Below are positions 8,127-15,574 of a DNA stretch of 39,949 nt, in pieces. The notes under the pieces are model-generated. The model searched no databases and was not told the origin of the DNA. It saw only the letters and a program-made list of their open reading frames with translations. This DNA is from an uncultured Oscillospiraceae bacterium. GTDB lineage: Bacteria; Bacillota; Clostridia; Oscillospirales; Oscillospiraceae. Where the stretch lies: contig CAJTUD010000021.1 in the NCBI GenBank assembly GCA_910579725.1, positions 1 to 39,949 on the forward strand, in the 5' to 3' direction. A program made the position numbers and the translations under genes. Each line of letters starts with the position of its first letter. Position 1 is the stretch's first letter.

Positions 8127-9391
8127 GCGTCTATGTGGAAAAGCTGGCGGAGTTCTCCGCCATGCTCCGGAGCGAGGGACTGGCGGTGGGCACCCAGGAG
8201 ACGGCGGACGCCTGCCGGATTCTGACCGCACTGGATCTCAACAGCCGGGAGACGGTAAAGCTGGCCCTCCAGGCGGTTTACGCCAAAAGCCGGGAGGAGC
8301 AGGCCGTCTTCCAGCACTGCTTTGAACACTTTTTCGTCAGCGTGGAGCGGCGGGATGCCCTCCGGTGGAAGCGTGAGGAGGATGCCCGGGAATTGGCCCG
8401 CCGCCGGCAGGAAGCGGAGCAGGAGATGCAGGTAGATGGGCGGCCCATGGATCTGCGGGAGGACCTTCAGGAGGTCTACGTCCGCATGGGCGAGGACAAG
8501 CGGGAGCAGCTGCGGCAGATGCTGGAGAAAATGCAGGGCAATCTCAAGCGCAGCCCCAAGCTGTACAGCAATTTCATCCGCTCGGTGTTCATGCGCTTCC
8601 TGCTGGAACAGCAGATGGCCATGGAGGACGATGCCGCCGTGGGCAGCGAGGAGCTGGACCCGGATATGGCCCTGCTCTACCGGGATATCTCCCAGTTCAA
8701 GGAGGCGGATATTCCCCGCGCGGCAGCTCTGATCGCCGCCATTTCCCGTCAGCTGGACGCAGAGCTGAGCCGTAAGCGGCAGGGACAGGGCCACGGCGGA
8801 AAACTGGACTTCCGCCGCACCATCCGGCGGGGACTGGAAACCGGAGGAAGCTTTTACCGGCTGTCCTACCGGAAGAAGCGGCAGAAAAAGCGGCGGCTGG
8901 TGCTGCTGTGCGACGTGTCCGGGTCCATGCTGCAATTTTCCGAGTTTGCGCTGCGGTTCATCAAATCCATGACCGAGGTATCGGAGTCCTCCCGAACCTT
9001 CCTTTTCTCCGAGGAGGTCAGGGAGGTGGACGCCTTTGCCTTGCAGAATATGGATGCTTTCCGGGACTATGTGCGGGCCTCCGGCCTCTTCGGGCGGGGT
9101 ACAGACCTGGGCGGAGCGCTGGAGGCGCTGTGCGTCCGCCGTCCCCCGGTGCTGGGTCCCTCTGCGACGCTGCTGATCCTGTCAGATACCAAGACCATCG
9201 ACCTGCCCCGGGCCGCCCGGAATCTGCTGGAGGCGCGGCGGCTGGCGGGACGGGTGCTGTGGCTCAACCCCATCCCCCAGAGGAAGTGGCCCTATATGGC
9301 CAGCATCCAGACCATGGCCTCCCTGTGCCAGATGGCTCCCTGCTCCACGCTGGAGGAGCTGACGCGGTCTTGCAGAAAATTGATGAAATAG
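8123..9391 (+). CDS. VWA-domain protein, CoxE-like
   Basis: A 422-residue protein with the CoxE-type layout: a helical, highly charged N-terminal half (residues 1-250) and a C-terminal von Willebrand A domain. The metal-ion-dependent adhesion site is complete in outline: DVSGSM at 264-269, GRGTDLGG with the threonine, and LILSDTKTID with the second aspartate. The residues KKRQKKRR just before the VWA domain form a basic linker. It overlaps the MoxR gene and is expected to be the adaptor linking that ATPase to its target. Classical CoxE serves molybdenum-copper CO dehydrogenase, but no such enzyme is in view. Confidence 0.9.
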   Translation: MSVYVEKLAEFSAMLRSEGLAVGTQETADACRILTALDLNSRETVKLALQAVYAKSREEQAVFQHCFEHFFVSVERRDALRWKREEDARELARRRQEAEQEMQVDGRPMDLREDLQEVYVRMGEDKREQLRQMLEKMQGNLKRSPKLYSNFIRSVFMRFLLEQQMAMEDDAAVGSEELDPDMALLYRDISQFKEADIPRAAALIAAISRQLDAELSRKRQGQGHGGKLDFRRTIRRGLETGGSFYRLSYRKKRQKKRRLVLLCDVSGSMLQFSEFALRFIKSMTEVSESSRTFLFSEEVREVDAFALQNMDAFRDYVRASGLFGRGTDLGGALEALCVRRPPVLGPSATLLILSDTKTIDLPRAARNLLEARRLAGRVLWLNPIPQRKWPYMASIQTMASLCQMAPCSTLEELTRSCRKLMK

Positions 9392-9494
9392 CGCAAAGCG
9401 AAAAATACTCCGGCGAACCCCATGCGCAAGCGGATGGAAAAGTTTTTTGACGGTGTTCCCTGGAAATGCCGCCAATATCTTCGGTTTTCGCAGC

Positions 9495-9525
9495 AAAGCC
9501 GCCCGCGAAGAACACGGGCGGCTTT
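9495..9525. terminator. Terminator hairpin between the VWA gene and glnA
   Basis: An 11-bp perfect stem (AAAGCCGCCCG / CGGGCGGCTTT) with a nine-base loop; TTTGTCT follows on the plus strand and the A-rich left side gives T residues on the minus strand. It lies between convergent genes and may act for both. Confidence 0.75.
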
Positions 9526-9590
9526 GTCTGTAGGCGCGGGGCGGCTGAAGCCCGGTGTTCTTTATGCCGCTTTTGCTTGCAGGAAAAGCG

Positions 9591-11018
9591 TTACAGGGCG
9601 TAATATCTCTGGAACTCCGCGGGAGTGGGAATTCGAGCGATCTCTTCCGCCTCCACCCGCTTCAGCCCGAGCCAACTCCGGATCAGCGCCTCCGGGAACA
9701 CGCCTCCGGCGGTAAGATAGTCGTGATCCGCCTCCAGAGCGTCCAGAGCTTCCTCCAGGGATTTGGGCAGTCCCTGAATCCGCTTTTTGTCTTCGTCGGA
9801 CAGGTTGAACAGATTGAAGTCATAGGGGCCCCAGCCGTTTTGATGCGGATCGATCCGGTTGAGCACGCCGTCCAGCCCCGCCATGAGAATGGCGGCGTAG
9901 GCGTAGTACGGGTTGCACGCGGCGTCAGGGTTGCGCAGTTCAAAACGCTTTTGAGCGGGCGTTTTGGCATAGGCCGGAATCCGGATGATGGATGAGCGGT
10001 TTGCCGTGGCGTAGCCGATGGTGACAGGAGCCTCAAAGCCGGGCACCAGGCGTTTGAAAGAGTTGGTGGTGGGGTTTGTTATGGCGCACAGGCTCCCGGC
10101 ATGTTTGAGAAGTCCGCCGATGAAGTACAGCGCCGTATCGGACAGCTGAGAGTAGCCTTTTTCGTCATAGAACAGGGGCTTTCCGTCCTTCCACAGCCAG
10201 ATGTGGACATGCATTCCGCTGCCCGCTTCGCCGTGGATGGGTTTGGGAAGGAAGGTGGCGGTTTTTCCCGCGCGGGCAGCGCAGTTGCGGATGAGATATT
10301 TGGCAGCCATGGTTTTGTCTGCCATCTCCGTCAGACTCTCCGGCTCCACTTCAATTTCCAGCTGGCCAGGGCCTCCCACCTCGTGGTGGTGGTATTTCAC
10401 CTTTACGCCCCAGTTGTCCAGCTCCATACACATCTTATTTCGCAGATCGAAGGTCAGATCCTGCGGCAGAGCGGCATGGTAGCCGTCATGACGGCGGATA
10501 TGGTAGCCGCTGCCACAGCTCTCGCCGGTGTTCCACTCCGCCTCCAGCGCGTTTACCTGGAAGGACGCGCGGTGCGGTGCGTTTTCAAAGCTCACGTTAT
10601 CGAACAGATAGAACTCAAATTCCGGTCCCACCACCATTTTGTCAGCCACGCCGGTTCCTCTCATGTACTCCTCGGCGCGCTGGGTGACGCTGCGGGCATA
10701 CTGATCGAAGGGGCGGTTTTCCGGCTGGCAGATAATCTGCACATCGCCGGTCATGGACAGGGTGGGCAGCTCGGTGAAGGGATCCAGGCAGGCGGTGTCC
10801 GGGTCCGGCACGAAGACCATATCACTTTTCTCCACGGAGGCATAACCGAAATTGGAGCCGTCAAATCCGATGCCATAGCGCAGGGTGTCCTCGCTGAAGC
10901 GCTCCACGGGGATGGTGATATGGTGCCAGCGCCCGATCAGATCTACCGTTTTGAAGTCGATCATCCGCACGCCTTTTTCCTGGCAGAGAGCCAGAATTTC
11001 ATCCACTGTTTTCTTCAT
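9591..11018 (-). CDS. glnA: Glutamine synthetase type I
   Basis: A 475-residue enzyme joining ammonia and glutamate with ATP. Metal and substrate motifs are present: GPEFEF (131-136), GSGMHVH (266-272), NPTTNSFKRL (315-324), NRSSIIRIP (340-348) and RFELRNPDAACNPY. The stretch where adenylylated enzymes carry the NLYDLP tyrosine reads NLFNLSDED (402-410), so control by adenylylation is unlikely. Typical I-alpha enzymes are about 445 residues, so this is slightly longer. It is a single-gene unit with its own promoter and terminators on both sides. No glnR-like repressor gene is adjacent. Confidence 0.95.
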   Translation of the reverse strand: MKKTVDEILALCQEKGVRMIDFKTVDLIGRWHHITIPVERFSEDTLRYGIGFDGSNFGYASVEKSDMVFVPDPDTACLDPFTELPTLSMTGDVQIICQPENRPFDQYARSVTQRAEEYMRGTGVADKMVVGPEFEFYLFDNVSFENAPHRASFQVNALEAEWNTGESCGSGYHIRRHDGYHAALPQDLTFDLRNKMCMELDNWGVKVKYHHHEVGGPGQLEIEVEPESLTEMADKTMAAKYLIRNCAARAGKTATFLPKPIHGEAGSGMHVHIWLWKDGKPLFYDEKGYSQLSDTALYFIGGLLKHAGSLCAITNPTTNSFKRLVPGFEAPVTIGYATANRSSIIRIPAYAKTPAQKRFELRNPDAACNPYYAYAAILMAGLDGVLNRIDPHQNGWGPYDFNLFNLSDEDKKRIQGLPKSLEEALDALEADHDYLTAGGVFPEALIRSWLGLKRVEAEEIARIPTPAEFQRYYAL

Positions 11019-11045
11019 GATTTACCTCGATCTTCCTTTATATTT

Positions 11046-11078
11046 CGCCGGCGCACTCTATTCCCCGAATCCGCCGGC
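11046..11078 (-). promoter_or_regulatory. Leader inverted repeat upstream of glnA
   Basis: GCCGGCG (11047-11053) and CGCCGGC (11072-11078) form a 7-bp stem within the untranslated leader, 28 bases ahead of the start codon. It could be an attenuator-like or stabilising hairpin; no U-run follows it. Confidence 0.35.
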
Positions 11079-11085
11079 ACTTTCA

Positions 11086-11114
11086 TTTTTACCTGCCGGA
11101 GGGAGGAAAGTCAA
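11086..11114 (-). promoter_or_regulatory. Sigma-A-like promoter for glnA
   Basis: Read on the minus strand, TTGACT (11114-11109) and TAAAAA (11091-11086) are spaced by 17 bases and point at glnA, leaving a leader of about 60 bases. Confidence 0.55.
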
Positions 11115-11184
11115 GACGGTATTTGCAATTCTCCCTTTATCACAAGTTTGTCTCTCCATTTTTGTGCAAAAGAGAATAAGGCGG

Positions 11185-11215
11185 AAAGCAGCGGAGCTTC
11201 CTGCTCCGCTGCTTT
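11185..11215 (-). terminator. Terminator of the LytM-domain gene
   Basis: A 13-bp perfect stem (AAAGCAGCGGAGC / GCTCCGCTGCTTT) with loop TTCCT starts nine bases beyond the stop of the minus-strand gene ending at 11224. On that strand the stem ends in TTT. Confidence 0.8.
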
Positions 11216-11223
11216 TCATCCGG

Positions 11224-12009
11224 TTATTGCGCCAGAAACTCCGCCGGATCAATAAGCTCGCCGTCTCTGGCCACGCTGAAGTGGAGATGAGCGCCCAGCC
11301 CGGCCTCTGTAAGCGAGGTGTTGCCCACGGCGCCCAGCACCGCTCCGGCGGGGATCTCATCGCCTGCCCGGACGCTGGTTTCCGGCTGCAGGCTGGCATA
11401 GGTGGAGACATAGCCGTTGCGGTGGTCCACCTGGATGGTGGTGCCCATGCGGCCGTCCTCCTCCACGGAGAGTACAATCCCGGCGGAGGTGGACACCACC
11501 GCCGTCCCGGCCTCAGCCTGGATGTCGATGCCATCGTGGGTCCGCCAGTCGCCCAAGGTGGCGTCATAGGTCAGCCGGTCCACGGAGAAGGCGGCAACCG
11601 TCTCTCCCGCCAAGGGGGAGACCACAATCATGGGCTCCACGGCTTCAATGGGGGCGGGCTCCATCACCGGCGCGTCGTCCTCGTTGTGCAGCAGCTCCGT
11701 CTCGGGCTCCGCCGGCTTCCCGACGGAAGTCTCCGGCTCCAGAATGGGCCGGACGGTGGGCTTTTCCACCTCGATGGGGGCGTCGCTGATCACGGGCTTT
11801 GCGGGTTCCGGATCCGGGGCGGCCACGCTCTGGGCCGGTTCCGGCTCGGCCACTGCGCTGGGGACGGGATCACTCTGGGGCTCGGGGTTGTTTCTCAGCA
11901 GGGCGAAATAGCCAACCACTCCGGCTGCGACCACGCAGACGAGCAGGGCTATGTAGAAGCCCATGCCGCCGAAGATGGAGGCAGCCTGCCGCTTGCCTCT
12001 GTTGTCCAT
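11224..12009 (-). CDS. Membrane-anchored LytM/M23 endopeptidase, SpoIIQ-like
   Basis: A 261-residue protein with a short cytoplasmic N-terminus, one membrane helix at 16-37, a Pro/Glu-rich linker (40-128) and a C-terminal LytM domain. Zinc ligands are all present: H158 and D162 in HDGID, and H243 of HLHF (241-244). This size and order match SpoIIQ, the forespore protein that cleaves peptidoglycan and forms the channel with SpoIIIAH; in Bacillus SpoIIQ the zinc site is degenerate, in clostridia it is intact. ATG 12009 is used because AAGGAAG precedes it. A sigma-F-like promoter lies 66 bases upstream, supporting the sporulation role. A vegetative M23 hydrolase remains possible. Confidence 0.8.
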   Translation of the reverse strand: MDNRGKRQAASIFGGMGFYIALLVCVVAAGVVGYFALLRNNPEPQSDPVPSAVAEPEPAQSVAAPDPEPAKPVISDAPIEVEKPTVRPILEPETSVGKPAEPETELLHNEDDAPVMEPAPIEAVEPMIVVSPLAGETVAAFSVDRLTYDATLGDWRTHDGIDIQAEAGTAVVSTSAGIVLSVEEDGRMGTTIQVDHRNGYVSTYASLQPETSVRAGDEIPAGAVLGAVGNTSLTEAGLGAHLHFSVARDGELIDPAEFLAQ

Positions 12010-12075
12010 GAAAATCTTCCTTTCATCATCCTGCCGTCCTTGACGGCTTGTAGTAGAGGGAAAAGCCTCCAGTCC

Positions 12076-12105
12076 CATTGTGCTCCAACCGGAAAGATTT
12101 TATGC
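12076..12105 (-). promoter_or_regulatory. Sigma-F-like (forespore) promoter
   Basis: On the minus strand GCATA (12105-12101) is followed after 15 bases by GAGCACAATG (12085-12076). This fits the forespore -35 GYATA exactly and the -10 GGnnAnAMTR with one mismatch. It lies 66 bases ahead of the SpoIIQ-like start codon. Confidence 0.45.
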
Positions 12106-12371
12106 AACCGCTCCAGGAATTTCTTGCGGTTATTTTCAAAAAAATCAACGGCAAATTCTGTTGATCTCTTCAGAAGCTTTTCTATGCCGGCACAGCTCGT
12201 ATTTCCAGGTTTTCCAGCCCCCTTCTTTTCATCAGGTACAGCAGGCTACAAGGGCGCGGAAAGGGCAGAAATTCCCCGGCGCGGCTTTCACCATTCCCTC
12301 CCCTCCTTCTCGCTTTTTCTATTCGTTTTCCTCTAATTTGGTTTTTGAACGCTCCCATTTCCCGTATCCTA

Positions 12372-12400
12372 TTGACACTATGGAATCTTTTCAGTATAAT
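12372..12400 (+). promoter_or_regulatory. Perfect consensus sigma-A promoter for the FIST-MCP operon
   Basis: TTGACA at 12372-12377, a 17-base spacer and TATAAT at 12395-12400, all exact consensus. Transcription should start near 12407, about 37 bases ahead of the GTG start codon, so the operon is probably strongly transcribed. Confidence 0.85.
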
Positions 12401-12443
12401 TGAGACCATCATATTTTAAAGAGGAGCAGAAGGGAGAGAAATT

Positions 12444-13499
12444 GTGAAGCAGTTTTTTGGTATGAGCCAAAGAGGGGATCTGGCAGAGGCGGTGAAAAAC
12501 CTCTATCATCCTCAATTTATTATGCTTCTGTCCAATAACAACCAATTCGAGGCGCATGTGGCGGAATTGGAGAAGCGCTTCCCCGGCGTGCCCAGCATCG
12601 GGTGCATCGGCATGTGCTATCAGACGGGAGTTGTGGAGAACGGCGTGGGTGTAATCGCCTTTTCGGACGGAGTGAGCGCGGCGGCCAACGCGCTTGAGTG
12701 CGTATCCACCATGCCGGTGAAACACATCCGCCGTCTGGAGCAGGATATGCAGCGGGTCAGCGGCGGCAGCCGGGACACGGTGTGCATCGACTTCTGCACC
12801 GGAAACGACGCCTGCGTGCTGACCACCATGAACAACGCCCTCCGGCAGAGAGGGATCTCACTGGTGGGCGGAACCGGCGGCGAGGGAAGAGTTTCCGCCA
12901 ACGGACGGGTTTATCAGGACGCGGTGGCCTATGGCCTGATCCGCAATCTGAACGGGCGTGTGAAAACCTACAAGGAGAACATATACCACCAGCTGGGGGA
13001 TTACCGCTTCATTGCCTCCAATACGGACCGCGCCAATTACATACTGGGCTCCCTGAACGGCAAGCCGGCCAAGCAGGTCTATAAAAGCATTCTCCATGTG
13101 ACTGACGAGGAAATACTGACCCGGACCTTCCAAAATCCGTTCGGAAAGATCAACGGCGAAGACACCTGCATCATTTCCATCAAGGAGGTCAACGGCAACG
13201 CCTTGGCCTGCTACCGGCAGGTCAACGATTCCGACGTTCTGATTCTGCTTGAGCTGGGGGACTATCAGGCGATTACCAGGAGCACCATCCAACAGATCTG
13301 TCAGGACTTCCCCCGGCGCTCGGCAATCTTCTCTGTAAACTGTCTGTTCCGCTACAAGCTGTTTTCAGAGCACAACTATATGCAGGCATATCTCCGGGAG
13401 ATGGCGGCGCTGGGCTGTCACGCCGGCTTCGTCGGGTATGGGGAGCATTATAATAACCGTTTTGTCAATCAATCCATGACCTGCGCCGTGTTTGAGTAA
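12444..13499 (+). CDS. FIST-domain sensory protein
   Basis: A 351-residue soluble protein with FIST N (about residues 20-195) and FIST C (about 205-350) domains: HVAELEKRFPGVPSIGCIGMC, FCTGNDACVLTTMNNAL, VGGTGGEGRVSANGRVY, and the C-terminal cluster GYGEHYNNRFVNQSMTCAVFE. FIST domains are small-molecule (proposed amino-acid) sensors usually fused to histidine kinases, cyclases or chemotaxis domains. Here it stands alone and the next gene supplies a methyl-accepting signalling domain, so the two probably form a split receptor. The start is GTG 12444 behind AGAAGGGAGAG. Ligand unknown. Confidence 0.88.
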   Translation: MKQFFGMSQRGDLAEAVKNLYHPQFIMLLSNNNQFEAHVAELEKRFPGVPSIGCIGMCYQTGVVENGVGVIAFSDGVSAAANALECVSTMPVKHIRRLEQDMQRVSGGSRDTVCIDFCTGNDACVLTTMNNALRQRGISLVGGTGGEGRVSANGRVYQDAVAYGLIRNLNGRVKTYKENIYHQLGDYRFIASNTDRANYILGSLNGKPAKQVYKSILHVTDEEILTRTFQNPFGKINGEDTCIISIKEVNGNALACYRQVNDSDVLILLELGDYQAITRSTIQQICQDFPRRSAIFSVNCLFRYKLFSEHNYMQAYLREMAALGCHAGFVGYGEHYNNRFVNQSMTCAVFE

Positions 13500-13512
13500 A
13501 GGGGGAAGCGCT

Positions 13513-14457
13513 ATGTTATTTGGAGGAAAAAACCGGCAGAAGCCGGACGGAAAACAGGAAGTGAAAAGCCTTTACCCGGTTCTGCACGTGGCGGGCAGTC
13601 TGAAGGAATACCAGAAGGATCTGGTGCAGAAGGAGGTCGCTTCCCTCTGGGAGCTGAATCTGGTGGGGGACTCCTTTTCCAGCGTGCTGAAGGAGGCGGA
13701 CCATTTTCAGACAAAGCTTCAGGATCTGGGATCCTCTTTTTCCAATATCAACGAGACCGCCGGGCAGTTCAACGAGGTCCGGCAGGCGGTGGCCCGCAGC
13801 GTGCAGGACGCGCAGGGGCAGATGGAGCAGCTGGCCCAGATTTCTGCGGAAGTCCAGAAATCCTACGATGAGATGACTGTGACCTTCGATCAGCTGCAAT
13901 CCGCCATCAAGGCAATTCAGCACTGCATGGGAAAAATCGTCTCCATCGCGGATCAGACCAATATTCTCGCCATCAACGCCTCCATTGAAGCCGCCAGAGC
14001 CGGTACGGAGGGGCGTGGCTTCGCGGTCGTGGCCGAGCAGGTAAAGGCCCTGGCCAAAGAGATCAAGGTGCTGGCCAACGAGGTGGACAGCGGCATCTGC
14101 GATGTGGAGAACAACGCAGGCCAGCTCAGCGGACGGATTGTGATCTCGCAGCAGACGCTGGGACAGGGCGTTGGAATTGTCGGGCAGGCAGATGAGAGCT
14201 TCCGGAAGATCACGGCGGCGGCGGAAGGCGCCGTGTCTGTACAGACGGAAATTTCCGGGGTGATAGAAGCCTCCCAGCGGGAATTGCAGGTGATCCGCCA
14301 GTTTTTTGACGAAATCAAGGGGCAGTACCAGGAGGTCGTCAGGCATATTGACTCCGCCAGCCGCCTGGGCACCACCAAGAGCGCCATGTTTGAGGACATG
14401 GACAACATGATTTCTCAGATTCCGCCGCTGGTCAAGGATTTGGAATCCAACAGCTGA
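13513..14457 (+). CDS. Soluble methyl-accepting chemotaxis-type signalling protein
   Basis: A 314-residue protein with no membrane helix or periplasmic part. The hairpin tip IVSIADQTNILAINASIEA, then ARAGTEGRGFAVVAEQVKA, is the canonical CheA/CheW contact region. The N-terminal 70 residues are helical with no recognised sensor domain. ATG 13513 follows GGGGGAAG with good spacing; an upstream GTG at 13492 overlaps the FIST stop but lacks a site. The neighbouring FIST protein is the likely sensory half. Chemotaxis kinase genes are not in the window, so output may be motility or another CheA-like route. Confidence 0.9.
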   Translation: MLFGGKNRQKPDGKQEVKSLYPVLHVAGSLKEYQKDLVQKEVASLWELNLVGDSFSSVLKEADHFQTKLQDLGSSFSNINETAGQFNEVRQAVARSVQDAQGQMEQLAQISAEVQKSYDEMTVTFDQLQSAIKAIQHCMGKIVSIADQTNILAINASIEAARAGTEGRGFAVVAEQVKALAKEIKVLANEVDSGICDVENNAGQLSGRIVISQQTLGQGVGIVGQADESFRKITAAAEGAVSVQTEISGVIEASQRELQVIRQFFDEIKGQYQEVVRHIDSASRLGTTKSAMFEDMDNMISQIPPLVKDLESNS

Positions 14458-14558
14458 GAAAAACCAAGCGCGAATATGTGCGGCTCTAAAGAGCAAGAAG
14501 CGCAGAATTATCAGGTATCCGCCGAAAAAGCAAGCCTGTAAGACAAAATCGAAGATTC

Positions 14559-14590
14559 AAAAAAGCACGATTTGACAATCGTGCTTTTTT
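14559..14590. terminator. Bidirectional terminator between the MCP gene and gntR
   Basis: A 14-bp stem (A6-GCACGATT paired with AATCGTGC-T6) with loop TGAC. The A-run on one side and T-run on the other make it intrinsic on both strands, fitting its place between convergent genes. Confidence 0.92.
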
Positions 14591-14639
14591 CATGCTCAAA
14601 AGGAGACGGCGGCAATGCGGCATCACATATGCAGCAGCG

Positions 14640-15365
14640 TTATGCAATTGTATAATCAATCTTATAATACTCCGGCCGGAAGTAAAATTTACACCGGGCA
14701 AAGGCCTCCCGGTTCGCCTGACAAAGGATCGCCTCAATCAGCAAAAGCGGCGATTCCTCCGGAACCTGCAAAAATTCCGCTTCGCTCTCATTGGCGTGAA
14801 CCAGCTTGACGCTCAGCTCCTGTCTGGCGGCGTTCGCGTAGAGCGTATGCGTCAGCAGATCGTAGATGGTATCCTTCATGGATACATCAATGCCCAACTC
14901 CGAGACCACTTTCACAGGCACCTGGATGAAGCTGTAGCCGATGGGCCTGTCCTGAGAGCAATAGACGATATCGCTGGCCAGCACAATCTCGCTGCGAGTC
15001 AGCTTCAGCTTGTGAATGGCGATGTCTGTGGGCGGAGCATAGTTGTACTGGAGTTGGATGTCCTCCACTGGCGTGCGGGCAAAGCTGAGCATCGGATTTT
15101 CGTTGTTTTTGTTTGTATCCTCGCTGTTGTGACGCTGCACCATCGTCCCCTTGCCCCGGGATTTGGTGATAAGGCCGTCCTCGTTGAGTACCGCCAGCGC
15201 CTGCCGCAGCGTGTTCCGGCTGACATTGTACTTCTCTGCCAATACCGTCTCCCCCGGCAGGTAGTCTCCAGGCGCATAAACCCCGTTGATAATATCCAGA
15301 TAGAGAGAATTGTAGATGCTTACATAGGCCGGGACGTGACTGCTTGTCATTTTGCTGTTCAACAT
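14640..15365 (-). CDS. GntR/HutC-family transcriptional regulator with UTRA domain
   Basis: A 241-residue regulator. Residues 8-75 form the winged helix-turn-helix: YNSLYLDIINGVYAPGDYLP, then EKYNVSRNTLRQALAVLNEDGLI and KSRGKGT. Residues about 95-235 form the UTRA ligand domain, ending ILCQANREAFARCKFYFRPEY. The start at ATG 15365 follows GGAGGTG; the longer open frame to 15419 has no ribosome site. It is divergent from the SAM-hydrolase/ECF operon and is the obvious candidate regulator; ligands of this subfamily are usually small metabolites of the controlled pathway. Three AATGTTRAAC sites, one across its own start codon, are candidate operators. Confidence 0.9.
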   Translation of the reverse strand: MLNSKMTSSHVPAYVSIYNSLYLDIINGVYAPGDYLPGETVLAEKYNVSRNTLRQALAVLNEDGLITKSRGKGTMVQRHNSEDTNKNNENPMLSFARTPVEDIQLQYNYAPPTDIAIHKLKLTRSEIVLASDIVYCSQDRPIGYSFIQVPVKVVSELGIDVSMKDTIYDLLTHTLYANAARQELSVKLVHANESEAEFLQVPEESPLLLIEAILCQANREAFARCKFYFRPEYYKIDYTIA

Positions 15366-15366
15366 T
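15357..15366. promoter_or_regulatory. Candidate GntR operator site 1
   Basis: GTTCAACATT, the reverse complement of AATGTTGAAC, overlaps the gntR start codon. Two more copies of AATGTTRAAC lie at 15486-15495 and 15508-15517 in the divergent promoter. Autoregulation is inferred from the repeat only. Confidence 0.35.
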
Positions 15367-15409
15367 CTGCACCTCCGTTTAAGCCACTTGTTTATTTCAT
15401 ATTGCACTA

Positions 15410-15439
15410 ATAATACCACATAAGTTCTACTGTTTTCAA
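15410..15439 (-). promoter_or_regulatory. Sigma-A-like promoter for gntR
   Basis: On the minus strand TTGAAA (15439-15434), an 18-base spacer and TATTAT (15415-15410) point toward the regulator, leaving a leader of about 40 bases. Confidence 0.55.
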
Positions 15440-15467
15440 CAAAAATTTGAAAAATAATTGAAATTTC

Positions 15468-15517
15468 TTGACAAGGCGGCTCCTCAATGTTAAACTCCTT
15501 TTGCGTTGTTCAACATT
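15468..15517 (+). promoter_or_regulatory. Promoter of the SAM-hydrolase/ECF operon with candidate operators
   Basis: TTGACA (15468-15473), a 17-base spacer and TAAACT (15491-15496) form a good promoter. AATGTTAAAC (15486-15495) covers the -10 box and its inverted partner GTTCAACATT (15508-15517) lies at the predicted start region, 12 bases apart. A regulator bound here would block transcription, as expected of a GntR repressor. Confidence 0.5.
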
Positions 15518-15574
15518 TAGAGCAAGGTTGTTTGAAGCGCATAGACGCGCAGCGGCATGGGAAAGAGATAGGAG

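Larger units (their letters stand above)
12010..12443. other. Gene-free divergent intergenic region
   Basis: A 434-base AT-richer gap between the LytM gene and the FIST gene. It holds the two facing promoters described separately and a small inverted repeat AACCGC/GCGGTT around 12105-12135. I see no RNA gene or convincing open frame; short frames in it lack ribosome sites. Confidence 0.6.

Noticed and set aside
15366..15574. SAM riboswitch ahead of the SAM-hydrolase operon
   Set aside because: The gap is AT-rich and short; I found none of the conserved SAM-I stems or a downstream terminator, and the GntR sites explain regulation better.
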